Below are positions 47,563 through 58,215 of a stretch of 64,000 nt of DNA, in pieces. How positions within the stretch are numbered: position 1 is the stretch's first letter; each line of letters opens with the position of its first letter. Made by a program: the position numbers and the translations under genes. This stretch comes from Cristatella mucedo (Eukaryota > Bryozoa > Phylactolaemata > Cristatellidae): positions 499,001 to 563,000 of the forward strand of contig WPIO01000107.1 of assembly GCA_009760855.2 (NCBI GenBank), read 5' to 3'. The notes below the pieces were generated by a model, which was not told the DNA's origin, did not search any database, and was given only the letters and a program-made list of their open reading frames with translations.

Positions 47563-47692
47563 GTAAGTTATCATAATCTACAGTAATTGTGATACGTTAG
47601 TGGGACATAGGATTAGATTCGGGAGGTCGTCGGTTTAAATCAGTCGTAGCCAATCCTTAATTGCCTTATTAGCTTGAGTCGCTTTATTTTAG

Positions 47693-47911
47693 GAATGTGA
47701 CTCGCTGATTGCAAAAGAACGGCGGCAGCCAGTTGTCGTACTCACAGATGCCTTTCCAACTTTACCGCTGGTTGCTGAAGAAGAGTGGATTGGAAAATTC
47801 CTTCGCTTTTACGATGTCGAGTCAACCGACGGATTGAAGGCAGACCTAGAGTCTGACTCCATCATCCGAGACATTCCTGGAGCCGTAAACTGCCTGCAGG
47901 TTGCCGTTCGG
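47693..47911 (+). CDS. array exon 17 (I/F type, intact)
   Basis: Consensus protein but ends CLQVAVR. The internal alternative donor is changed (CAG/GTTGCC). Confidence 0.85.
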
Positions 47912-48041
47912 GTAAGTTATCATAACCTACAGTAATTGTGATACGTTAGTGGGACATAGGATTAGATTCGGGAGGTCGTCGGTTTAAATCAGTCGTAGCA
48001 AATTCTGTATTGCCTTATTAGCTTGAGTCGCTTTATTTTAG

Positions 48042-48260
48042 GAATGTGACTCAGAGATTGCAAAAGAACGACGGCAGCCAGTAGTCGTATTCACGGATGC
48101 CTTTCCAAATTTACGGCTGGTTGTTGAAGAAGAGTGGCTAGGAAAACTCCTTCGTTTATACGATGTCGATTCAACCGACGGATTGAAAGCAGACCTAAAG
48201 TCCGACTCCATCATCCGAGACACTCCTGGAGCCGTAAACTGCCTGCAGGTTGCGATTCGG
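48042..48260 (+). CDS. array exon 18 (diverged edge copy, intact)
   Basis: ECDSEIAKERRQPVVVFTDA then FPNLRLVVEEEWLGKLLRLY and a tail with DVDSTDG, DLKSDSIIRDTPG. Scattered differences mark it as the right edge of the array. Donor GTAAGTTGTC. Confidence 0.83.
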
Positions 48261-48363
48261 GTAAGTTGTCGTAGCCTACAGTACAGCCTACATGTCGCTA
48301 TGTTAGTAGCATGTGGAAAAAAAGTTTAGTAAGTCTTACGTGTCTTTTTGCTGCATTTTTTAA

Positions 48364-48463
48364 AGAGGATTCGAAATGTATTGAATCAAACACTAACCTG
48401 CTTTGCATTTTTGCTGAAATGCAAAGCATGTTAGTGTTTGATTCAATACATTTCGAATCCTCT
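48364..48463. repeat. 47-bp inverted repeat with 6-base loop
   Basis: Arms 48364-48410 and 48417-48463 match at 46 of 47 positions. It lies in the last intron of the gene. No target duplication or transposon end is evident. Confidence 0.95.
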
Positions 48464-48939
48464 GTTACTCACTGTTGATGGCATGTGGGTCATTGCAGTC
48501 TCCTTTGAATTCACTTTATAATTTTTCTCTCGCAAAGCATGGCTTTACGGCTTCTTTTAACTCTCTGCGGATATACATTTGGTAGGTTTATGAAGTTCAG
48601 AGGCATGCATACGTTAATCCCGAAGTGTTAGCTTAGAATAATTCATTTCGGGGATTGTTTATTGCAGCTGATACTTGCTATGAAAGCCGCCGAGATTCTT
48701 CTGCCGCTAAGAAAAACAGGCGTTGAATAAGCGAGGGCTACGGCAGTGTTTGTGATTAGGTGATTCGCGACCCTTTTACGGGTCGAACGAGTCTTTCCCC
48801 GGGTCCCCCGGGTCACCCAAGACAATCGGAAAACATGCATTTTCACATCTGCACCCGATTAATGTTTAGGGGTCGCAGCCACGTGATAAACTGTATTAAA
48901 GGGTCACTGCATTAAGAAACTAAGCTCCCTGTGGATAGC

Positions 48940-49045
48940 AATTTTGATGGTTCAGCGATTCTGCCGGTGTGCATACAACCTGAGGTCGTAGGCTCGAATC
49001 ATGGGGTGGGAGATCCTTTATTGCCACTGCCACTGTAGGTGCGTA
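48940..49045 (+). mobile_element. tRNA-derived SINE fragment in last intron
   Basis: A-box-like GGTTCAGCGATTCTG and B-box GTAGGCTCGAATC, then GGGAGATCCTTTATTGCC. The last block is nearly the same as the AGCCAATCCTTTATTGCC block in every array intron. Confidence 0.6.
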
Positions 49046-49578
49046 CATTTCATGTAGTATACCTAAAGTTAGTAGATTCGATCTTCGCCATGTTAAGTAA
49101 CGTTAGGAGCGATTATTTGCACGAAATACATTGTGACAACGGTAAGCGAGATTACTTAGCTGATTACAATTAGCCTGAGTTAATTATTCAGTAGTACCAG
49201 TACCTGTCCTGTCTGCTGGCCACTGCCACTGCTGTCTGCACCACACCTCTGTCGTCGTGTACCCAGTGGGCTGAGTAATTCGATGCACGCTTGCTAAGCT
49301 CTAGCTGAGCTCGGCTGCAGTGTCTCGGCTGCTGGCAGGTCAGCTCGGTGTTTTCGTGCCTCGTGTCGTCCTCGGCTTTCACTGGCTTCAGTTGGCCATG
49401 TTCCTCTAGCCGTTTAGCCTGCTGGCAGCCCTGGTTACGTGGTGAAGCATGCACATGTTAGTGTTCCCAGGGCAGGCTATTGGCATTTTATGATAGCAAC
49501 TGAGTTGCAGTATGTCATAGGGCTTCTGCTAAGACTTTTGCAAGGTCGCTGAAATTAATTCTACCGATTTGATTTCAG

Positions 49579-49833
49579 ACACAGGGTGAAACGTCTGCAC
49601 CAGCGGATAGAATAATAATGGCTCACAGAGCAAGAGTTGCAAAGCTCAAGATGGAGTTCCTAACAGGAGAGGGTAACGAATTGAAATTGGCTCTGCCTAT
49701 TAAAAATACCGAATTGGTCACCGATCCTAAAGATGGTTTAAACAGTGCTGACAGCACCGCCAAGGTGAGAGGTCTTGCAGTCCTTGCATCTGAAATGGCA
49801 TCGCTTTTAAATCTCTATAAAAGCAAAATATAA
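49579..49833 (+). CDS. PDZ/exon-array gene, terminal exon
   Basis: After a TTGATTTCAG acceptor a phase-0 frame runs 84 codons to TAA at 49831. It starts TQGETSAPADRIIMAHRARV and is followed by a basic/amphipathic stretch (AKLKMEFL) and a helix-like end (LAVLASEMASLLNLYKSKI). Phase 0 matches the array exons, which is the main argument for joining it. I recognise no domain; the C-terminus KSKI is not an NHERF ezrin-binding tail that I can identify. Confidence 0.6.
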   Translation, partial: TQGETSAPADRIIMAHRARVAKLKMEFLTGEGNELKLALPIKNTELVTDPKDGLNSADSTAKVRGLAVLASEMASLLNLYKSKI

Positions 49834-52245
49834 GGGACCAAAGAAGCTATACGAGTAGTACGTACAGCAACTGAAAAATGCAGCTGGAGACCGACGGTCA
49901 AAGGCTTTCGTTGGAAATCAATTGAATTATATAACTGTGTGTGCGACGTCATCAATACAAGTAATAAGGCAGTGACCAATGCAGCAGTTACCTGATTTAT
50001 CGCATCTTAATTAGACTTAGCCACACAGGCTAGTGAAGAATCCTTATGATAAGCTTGATAATTAAATATGTTTCAGACGCTGAACTTTGTCGCCCCACAT
50101 GAAATAATATTTTTTTAAGAGGAATTTTGCAAAATATAAAATCGTATTTTCTCGTGGCTTATCAATTTTCATTTCATTTTCATTTTCGTCTGCATTTTCA
50201 TAGCCGTAGGCCAAAATTGCATTCGTTAATTAAACTGATCACATGCTCTACTTGAGGTAGCTGTAAAAATGTCTTTAGATATAAATAGATGTGGATTTAT
50301 AATAGAGGTTTTGTATAACATCAACAATTATTAAAATTGTTATACAAAACCTCTCTATTTGCATAAGACATAGGAACCTGCTTTCCTGTCATACAGCAGC
50401 TAGGCAGCCATGATATAGTTTTCACACTGATGATCAGAACTTTGAACCTCAGTTTAGAGCCGATTCCTCTAACTCAATTATCAATGCATCAAATACTGCA
50501 CTCAATAGTGCCCCGATCGAAGGCCAAACCACCTTTCCTCCAACATGGACTTTTTATGTACTTCAGTGTCTGACATTGGCAGTGACATCGGTGATTAATC
50601 AGCAATTTGCAATGTGTTTGTCAAAATTTTGTTTTTTAGATGTGCATGGCAACTACTGCTTCAGAAAATGGCGGCAACGAAGGGCCGATTTCTCGACTTA
50701 GGAGAGAGCTCCGCCACCATTTGGGTTATGATGACAAGATGAAGGGAAACTGCTCGTTACAAAACTAGTTTGCTACACGAGAGTCAATTTCGCCTTCTTT
50801 GATTGATTAAAGCCATAGCATATTATTAAAATAAATTCCTCATGCGTCCTGTTCACAGGGCAGAGTGACCACTTTACATTTGCATTCATTGATTTTTTCA
50901 ATGCAACTAAATGCCACCTACATGCTAGCAATAGATTTAAGTTATTCAGTCAACAGATATTTGCATCGAGGGCGTAATATTTCGTTCTCCTATGTTGATG
51001 ATTTTATAAGCCATTAACCGGTTGCATGTATCTAAATGAACATCCAAATAATTTCGGGCATACAATTTAATATGCTAAGCAGCCCAATAACTCTGTTGGG
51101 CAAATTGAGCCCATTAAGCCAAGCACTGTGCGATGGCCTCTGCATAGAGGCACAGGCTACCGGGATATAGTGCAGCATGCGATTTGCAGCCCGAACGTCT
51201 TTTCGGGGGTGGAGTTAAGAGAGTAGGGCTCAGCTGGGGGCATGATGGCCTCACCAGAGCAGCTCAATCATGTTGCAACACTATTAAAAGCTCTACAATC
51301 ATTGCATGAGGCTGCTACAAGCACCAGCAAGGCTTTTATGCCTTTAAACTCTGCTCGTATTTCATTGATGGCCAGTTTATTTATGGCCAGGCAAAAAAAA
51401 ATCTTAATTAGTAGCCATAACTCCGTGGTCACTAAGCCGTAGGCTATTAATTTTGCTACAGCTCTTCTGGGTGGTGGGGTAGGAGCCTTAGTAAAGAATG
51501 CACGTTGAACTTAAGGCAGGCACTGCTCCTCAGCAGAGAGACACAGGCTGCACTTGCAACTCAATGCCTCCTCCCTCATTTCGATCAACGTCCCATATGA
51601 AAATTGATCATTTGTATAGCATCCTTCAAAAACTCAATCTCTTTTCAGTCACTGAGCAGGTCGGTGCAAGAGTGTCAATAAGAAAGGGGTTGGTGAGATT
51701 CATTCTATCAAGCATGCAAAACCAAACAAGCGTGCTTGTGCCAGCATGTGGCAGCAAACACCAAGACAACCAGGGCGACCGGATAATACGCCACCAGGCT
51801 AGCAACATCCGACCTCAGCCTTAATTTAGGGACGCAAATAGCAAAAGTATAATGGTTGCAGGAACGAAAATGGCAGGAAATACCCCATCCACAAAAAAAA
51901 CTGCGAGCAGTTGGTCGGCAGTACATACCGACAGCAGGAGATGTCTCTTCTACTGCTGCTATGCTACGGCTCATGCCTGTGACTAAGTCTGAATAGTATT
52001 TCCACTACAGCGACACGACTACAACCGTCAGAGCCCACACTGCCAACTGACTTATCGTCGGCCAGCCATCGCAGACTACGCCATTGTGACTAACGACATT
52101 ACCCAAGCAGCCAAATCCCAACGAGGCTACCTTAGCTAGCTCGTTTAGTGAGCATGCAATATACATGTCGGCCGAGTTCAACGAAGCCACGCCAGCCTGG
52201 AGCTTCTCAGCTGGCCAAAGCCACGCGTACAAGCCAAGCGAACTG
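49834..52245. other. no gene seen
   Basis: Presumed 3' untranslated and intergenic sequence. It contains the inverted repeat at 50301-50359. Short frames on both strands at 51.2-52.3 kb lack motifs. Confidence 0.4.
50301..50359. repeat. inverted repeat, 20-bp arms
   Basis: AATAGAGGTTTTGTATAACA at 50301-50320 and its complement (with a CT insertion) at 50338-50359. Confidence 0.9.
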
Positions 52246-52249
52246 TGCA

Positions 52250-52330
52250 AGCCTAGGCCATCAGGCACTTAAAGGTGGTGCAAAACTCTGCTGCTAGGTT
52301 TGTCTGTCGTGGTCGTTTATTATAGCTGAG
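52250..52330 (+). mobile_element. short L2-A fragment
   Basis: GCCATCAGGCACTTAAAGGT and TGCAAAACTCTGC match the 'AIRHLQLVQNSAARLVCR' coding region of L2-A. Confidence 0.65.
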
Positions 52331-52994
52331 GCCCACAGTAGCTTTAGAATAGAATGCATTTGGCAAAAAAATTGAATCTAAAAATATAGGCACAGACTGC
52401 TTTAGTGTTGCCATGCTGCTGTGGACGTAGATCCATGTGGAGAGATAAAAACTTCAATTATTTAGCCCGGATCCACTGTGCCTGCTCCAGCAGAGTTTTG
52501 AACACTATCTTTGTAAATATAATTAGTACGCATAACACCCTAAAAGAATTAAGCAGATATTCAACTGCTCTAAAACTCACTGCCGAATAATCACTACTAA
52601 GAGGTCATTGGCATTATGAGTACTGATCTTTGAAAAGCAGATGAGATATCACTTCCAGAACCACATGCAAACATAAGTCAATCAAACTCAATAGTCAAGG
52701 CCTAGCGCTTTTGCGAACTGTGCTACCAGCTAACCCCTTTCGTAAAGATTCTCTACAGCCGCTCGGTTGAATGCGAATGCAACAAGGGTATATTTCCAGC
52801 AACTAAAAATAGATTGAGATTATCTATGATAATAAAACATTGCTACAAATGCCCCACCGATAGATAAATATATCTATTGTCATTGGCTTATGCTGAAAGG
52901 AAATCGGGTCAATATGGTAAGTGACAGAACCAATATAAGCAGAAAGCATGCCCGCACAATGGACAATGCACACTCACACTGTGGAAGAAGAAAA

Positions 52995-53126
52995 TCCTTA
53001 TTTTCTTTTCAAGTGAAGTGAGCCATTCAACTGCATTTCACTTTACAGCAAATGTAAAGCGCCTAGACTGAGATTGAGTTCTCTGAGGGCGCTTTATCAA
53101 GTGAATTATTATTAATATTATTATTA
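52995..53126 (+). mobile_element. L2-A 3' end
   Basis: Last 130 bases of the family: AAATGTAAAGCGCCTAGAC ... GGGCGCTTTATCAAG stem-loop, then an ATTATTATTA tail. Severely 5' truncated. Confidence 0.88.
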
Positions 53127-53301
53127 GCCAAACCAATCGAGAGTCCATTCTAGCCATTGCAAGCATTCGCAATTTATGAGTGGTCTTCAAAAGACTTAAG
53201 GTAAGTTTAAGACACGTTGAAAAAACATGCTTCAGATGAGTCAGGGGCTCGACTCCTGCTGTCAATAGAATCTAGCTTTCATTGCTTGCTTGGCTATTTT
53301 G

Positions 53302-55650
53302 TAATGCAATGTAATTTAATGTAATGTATCTCCGTCAGTAACTCCACAAAGTCATAAAGACCATGTGGGTGTTACGCAGGAGAGTTTTTTCTAACAAACT
53401 CACAGCCTAAGCGGCATTCGGTATGCATTCGGTAGCCAACAGACTTCGTCTCACGCAACCAAGAGAAAGTGGGAAGCATAGCAGAGTTAGGAGAGCAGTT
53501 GAGGTAGTGAGTAGCATAGAAGTAGCAGTTCAGGACCGCTGAAAAAGATGTGCCATAGTCGGCAGTAGGAGAGTAGATGTCGTTGCGTAAGAATTGTGGA
53601 AGTGAGTTCCACAGTCTAGGACCTGCTGAGCTAAAGCTTCTGTCGCCAACTGTCTTTAAGCGGAGGAATGGGACAGCTAATTTATTGTCCACACAGGACC
53701 TGAGGGCACGAACAGGCTGAAACTGATGTAGCAGTTCAGCTAGGTATGCTGGAGCCAAGCCGTGGCGGGCTTTGTGGGTCAGCCTAAGAACTTTGCTCTG
53801 TATCCTTTGCTCAACCGGCAACCATCCTAGCTCTTTTAGCAAAGGTGACACGTGCTCAAACCGCTGGGAATTGAAGACCAGCCTTGCAGCCATATTCATA
53901 GTCCGCTGTAGTGGCATAATAGCTTTCCTTGGTAGCCCAGCCAAAAGGGAATTACAATAATCAAGCCGAGACAGAACTAAAGAGCTAGTTAAATTTTTTA
54001 CAAGCCACTGTGGGAGACAGCCTCTAATCTTGGATAGGGATCGGATGTGATGGCTAGCTGTAGAGGCAGTCTTCTGAATGAAACTTTTGGAATTGAGGCA
54101 GCTGTCGAACACGGCACCTCGATTATGAGCACGTGGTGAAGGTCGCACGATAGCATCACCTATTAGAACAGCAAAGCCTTTTAATCCAGCCACACGCTTA
54201 GGGTGTCCTATGAGAAGCAGTTCGGTTTTATCGTCATTAAATTTCAGGAAGTTTTCCGACATCCATGATCGAATATCGGCAAGGCAAGCATTCAGTTTCT
54301 CAGTTGCTGCAGCAGATTCCGACGGTTTAAATGACAAATACAACTGAGTATCGTCAGCATAGAATTGATATCCTATTCCATGGGCCTTAATCACTTTTCC
54401 AGAGGTTGCGTATAAATGGAGAACAGCAAGGGACCAAGTACAGACCCTTGAGGGACTCCACAGGTGACCCTTCTCATGTCTGAGACCTAACCCGCACACG
54501 ACACGGATTGAACACGATCAGACAAGTATGATTTAAACCACGCCATTGCTTCGTCTGCCAGACCGATCGTTGTTCTCAATCGTTCAAGCAGAACTTCGTG
54601 ATCAATGGTGTCGAATGCAGCAGACAGATCTAGCAGAGCTAGGGCAGTCACATTCCCGTCGTCGTTGCCACGTAGAATGTCATTGTTAACACGGAGGAGA
54701 GCAGTTTCGGTAGAGTGCTGCCTCTTGAAACCTGATTGAAATGTTTCTGAAATGGTCCATTATTTTCAATATGTTCAACTAGCTGCTTAGCAACAATTTT
54801 TTCAAGAATCTTTGATAGGAACGGAAGAAGGGAAACTGGACGATAGTTTGCTAGGACCTCTGTGTCTAATCCAGGCTTTATAAGAATAGCTCTAACGATT
54901 GCCGATTTGAAGGACTTGGGGACGACCTTTTTTCCCAAAGAAGCATTAAAAATCTTGGTTATGGCAGGGCTAAGTTGGTCTGCAAGTGAAGACCACAGAG
55001 ATGAAGGTATAGGGTCTTCAGGAGACGAGCTCTTTTTGCTAGACCTTATTAAGGCAGCCACATCACAGGCAGAAACATCGGAAAACCTTTTAAGAAAGGT
55101 CACAGGTTGAGGAACGGCGATTGCTTTGGTCGGAGGTGGCTTAATGGAAGCACGAATGTGCACAGTTTTTTCAGTAAAGAAGGCTGAAAACTTTTTGGCT
55201 GAGCCCTTAATATCTGGGGAGTCAGACCTGACAGCATTGGCCAGTAAATGATTTACTGTCTTATAAATCTGTCTAGTGTCCGACTTGAAGGAATTCAGTT
55301 TTCTAATGAAAAAAGAAGCCCTGGCTTTTTAAAGCTTTCGGGTGTAAACTCGAAGGAAGTCTTGAAAATTGACTAGGTCTGCCTCAGACCCCGATTTCTT
55401 GAAACGACGTTCCAGCCTGTGCTAAACAAAGCCTGTGCTTAACCCGGCGCATCTTAAGGATTTCTTTGGAAGTTGAAAGCAATCTCGACGACTTTGAACA
55501 CGGATAGAGCGAACGGGAGCATGCTTGTCAAGAGCAGTCCTGAGTGTCATGTTCATCGCATCAGTAAGGGTATCGAGGCTGCCGGTCGAGTCTGAATGCA
55601 GATCAAGAAGGCCTGCATCACAAACAGATTTAAAAAACTTAACATGTTGA
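53302..55650 (-). mobile_element. L2-B retrotransposon, RT to 3' end, best preserved copy
   Basis: Minus strand. 55163-54648 encodes the RT fingers (LANYRPVSLLPFLSKILEKIV). 54647-54500 continues with the palm start (ALLDLSAAFDTIDHEVLLER). After a stop and a one-base shift, 54499-53372 (375 codons) holds QFYADDTQLYLSF, LKFNDDKTELLLIGHPKRV and the C-terminal domain to the stop. [12 protein letters not shown] is present across the shift. It ends with the (ACATT)n tail. The 5' end is truncated between endonuclease and RT. Only a few lesions, so it is a relatively recent insertion; the endonuclease is missing, so it is not autonomous. Confidence 0.93.
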
Positions 55651-56082
55651 TGGTTTCTTGGTCAATAAAATTGATTGCATTGTCATTTATTCTACGGCCA
55701 GTAAATGACTTAGTAGTAATTTACGGGACAGGATAGATTATGACATTGCTGCTGGTCTATCGGCTGTTGTGATTTATGAAAGTGATATTTAAGTAACGGG
55801 CGGCAATGGCCGAAGAGGTATGTTGAGGAGCCTCCCCCCCCCCCCGTAGGAAAGTCGCGTGCTGGCCTGCAGCTGCTTCCGTGTTAATAGACGTCTTTGA
55901 GCTAGTTTCTGTGTTCTGTACGGTGCTGCCTACCTGCCGCGAGGGAGAACGTCCAGCTACAGTATGGCTTTGGCATAAGACAAAAGACAACTTAAGATCA
56001 GTGAAAAACTATCGTCAACAGGTTGCTTCATGGATTGCCAGTGCAAGTCAGTGAGAAGCTGCTCAAATAACCCACAACAACA

Positions 56083-56305
56083 AAGCATTTAAAACTATTG
56101 GCACGTATAGTTTAAATTGAAGCGATTAGCAAATAAATGCAGCATGTCGCGAGGAAATTTTTCATCTTATTCTTCACACCAGTGTGTAACCAACATTTAC
56201 ATTTTAATTTTCTAAGAAGCCATACAAAATTATTGAAATTTTAACTTTGCCTATGCCATCCACATAAATTTCAGTTAATTCTAAATAAATCTCAATAAAA
56301 GGTCG
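56083..56305 (+). repeat. direct repeat upstream of duplicated PDZ exon (copy a)
   Basis: Matches 57528-57750 closely over about 220 bases, starting at AAGCATTTAAAACTATTGGC. Confidence 0.93.
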
Positions 56306-56570
56306 TTAGATTTTCTGTTCGTAGATATTTTCACCGGGCAAGCTTGGGCACGAAGAACTATCCTCTTTCACAATCCAGTCCAACTGTATATACCAAAACT
56401 AAATCAAAGGAAATATTGCTGTTGAGATACATATTTTTAAATGCATTTAGTTTCTATTATGTGACTGTCGTGCTTTTACCAAGCAGAGCCACAAGCTTGC
56501 GAAGTTCTGGAGAGCAGTACGTTGCTTAAGCATCAAGTACCAAACATTTTGTTCACGAGGTATCTCTTTA

Positions 56571-56665
56571 TGACGTCATCGTAATTCTAGCTTTGGTGTG
56601 TTGCTAATTCGCAGGTCTCTGCATTCAGAGCCGATAATTGTGACGTCGTCACTTATGACGCGTTT
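56571..56665 (+). promoter_or_regulatory. CRE-like promoter motifs of the duplicate locus
   Basis: A perfect palindromic TGACGTCA at 56571, TGACGTCG at 56641 and TGACG at 56656, about 100-190 bases before the ATG at 56762. Positions match those upstream of 36215. Confidence 0.45.
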
Positions 56666-56761
56666 GCTTGCGGCTGAAGCAGCTTAGTCAGTTTAGCACC
56701 TGGAGTCAAACCATCCGGGTGCTTTTTCCGATCACAAATGGAGTGCAGTCTTATACATTAC

Positions 56762-57137
56762 ATGGCTCCCCGAAGAGGAATTCGCCATTGCACAGTATTC
56801 CACTGGCCAGGCGCTAGTAGCCTTGGTTTTTCTTTGGACAAAGCAGGAGACGTAGCAGGCCCGAGCTATTTGTACATTTCTGGCATTAAGCACGGGTCTC
56901 CTGCGGCTTACTCAGGACTCCTTGACGGAGACCGTGTTATAGAAGTTAATGGAGTAAGTATTGGCTCGGTCGATAAGGACAGTGTCATTGAGATGGTCAT
57001 GACCGATCCCGAAAAAGTGATACTTCTCGTTGTGGATATGGTGACAGATGAGCTGTATAAGTCACACGGAAGGATAATTGACTCGAATTTACGAAGCATT
57101 ACCTACATCACGGGGCCTAAAGCTAATCCAGCTGTAG
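56762..57137 (+). CDS. duplicate of PDZ exon 1 (partial paralogue)
   Basis: Encodes 125 residues from MAPRRGIRHC and is nearly identical in protein to exon 1 at 36215, with a few substitutions (VNGVSIGSVDKD, MVMTDPEKVILL, YITGPKANPAV). Intact frame, phase-1 end at a GTAAGG donor. No second or third PDZ exon is seen in the remaining 6.8 kb, which is largely retrotransposon, so this is probably a truncated duplicate unless exons lie beyond the window. An upstream in-frame ATG exists at 56738. The alpha-B1 position is Lys, as in its sister. Confidence 0.8.
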
Positions 57138-57327
57138 GTAAGGAAACTGCCGTTAAATGGCATCATTATTATCTAATTTATGTGTATAAGAACAGCCGCC
57201 AATGGCGTTGAACTAGTGACTCCGGCGGGTATAATATCTTAGTAAGATTGAGATAACCCGCTGATGATTTTAACGTGTCGTTCTAGAGATAACATTTCAA
57301 ATAAAGGTAGGTCATTCTGTTGTATGC

Positions 57328-57377
57328 CTTAAATATTAGTCAACTAAATATGCCTATTTAGTCGACTAATATTTAAG
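57328..57377. repeat. 23-bp near-perfect hairpin
   Basis: Arms 57328-57350 and 57355-57377 match at 22 of 23 with a 4-base loop. Confidence 0.95.
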
Positions 57378-57527
57378 CTTGAAACAATGTTCATTGTAGC
57401 CATTCAGAAGTGTTCCAATAATAGGCAATACTTATCCTGTTTTGTCCGCCATAACTGTTTCGTGAAGAGGCTGTCATTAGTAAAGATGAAAGGTATTTGT
57501 TCGTTGCGATTCTTAAGCTCAATATTT

Positions 57528-57750
57528 ACCTAAACATTTAAAACTATTGGCACGTATGATTTAAATTGAAGCGATTAGCAAATAAGTGCAGCATGTCGCG
57601 AGGAAATTTTTAATCTTATTCTTCGCACTAGTGTATAACCAACATTTAAATTTTAATTTTCTAAGAAGCCATGCAAAGTATTGAAATTTTAACTTTGCTT
57701 ATGCCATCCACAAAAATTTCAGGGAATTCGAAATAAATCCAAATAAAAGG
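57528..57750 (+). repeat. direct repeat downstream of duplicated PDZ exon (copy b)
   Basis: Second copy of 56083-56305, 1445 bases downstream. It stops before the promoter motifs, so this would be the beginning of a further, truncated tandem copy of the locus. Confidence 0.93.
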
Positions 57751-58166
57751 CAGATTAAAACATTTTCATGAGACTGACTGAATAGCCCTTCATATTGAAC
57801 TATACAGAAGTAGTGAAATACGAGGAGCTATATTCAAGGAGTTAATATATCTTTATTCATCTCCAATTTAATTTATTGGCGTAACGTCTTAATTTGTTAA
57901 CAACATTATGGCATGCACTTTATCATATATTTAGATGTATCTCACTAACTGAAGAAACAGTTTTAATGAATTTCTCAAAAGAGGCGGTATTAGAGCTCAT
58001 TTTAAGGAGATCGTTGTTTTATTTTCGGAGTAATACTAAATTTCCCAATGAATCGCCTAACAAATTGATTTCTTGCTGAATTTTTTAATCGGAATCGTTG
58101 AAATAAATGCCACCACTTTTAATTATGTATTACTATCATTTTCCACATTCCACATCCTTCCTTTAG

Positions 58167-58215
58167 AAAAGTCATCAAATGGACCGAAAACAGACAGTAG
58201 TACTCACTGCGGGGT
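58167..58215 (+). pseudogene. possible relic of an array-type exon
   Basis: After a CTTCCTTTAG acceptor-like site the phase-0 frame reads KSHQMDRKQTVVLTAG then stops. This resembles the array exon from SLIAKERRQPVVVLTDA, and the DNA CAGTAGTACTCAC resembles CAGTAGTCGTACTCAC. Short match, so uncertain. Confidence 0.3.

Larger units (their letters stand above)
42102..48260 (+). repeat. tandem array of 18 exon-intron units, period 349 bp
   Basis: Eighteen units, each a 219-nt phase 0-0 exon plus a 130-nt intron (GTAAGTTATC ... CTTTATTTTAG). Exon starts: 42102, 42451, 42800, 43149, 43499, 43848, 44197, 44548, 44897, 45246, 45595, 45945, 46294, 46646, 46995, 47344, 47693, 48042. The first and last units are the most diverged; the internal ones are almost identical in exon and intron. 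Two exon types alternate: 'I/F' (EEEWIGKFLRFYD) and 'L' (EEEWLGKLLRLYD). A second in-frame donor (CAG/GTAGCA) lies 12 nt before the main one in most copies. The intron carries a SINE-like stretch. Confidence 0.95.
52380..57137 (+). repeat. segmental duplication, copy 2
   Basis: Diverged copy of 34315-36590, with an L2-A tail and an L2-B element (53.0-55.65 kb) inserted. It lacks the SPIN element present in copy 1. Confidence 0.75.

Noticed and set aside
43145-48223. Repeated minus-strand frames of about 60 codons starting MSRMMESD within the array
   Set aside because: They are antisense shadows of the plus-strand exons; the plus strand has the matching splice signals and phase.
42102-48260. 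CRISPR-like or satellite array
   Set aside because: The unit is 349 bp with an exon and an intron, no short repeats with unique spacers, and the genome is eukaryotic. Plain satellite is unlikely because the frame and splice sites are preserved in most units.
48643-48846. Minus-strand frame near the end of the array gene
   Set aside because: Short, in the last intron, no motif.
53372-54499. Minus-strand frame of 375 codons as a host gene
   Set aside because: It contains the FYADD reverse-transcriptase box and the L2-B C-terminal domain, repeated at 60.1-61.2 kb; it is retrotransposon sequence.
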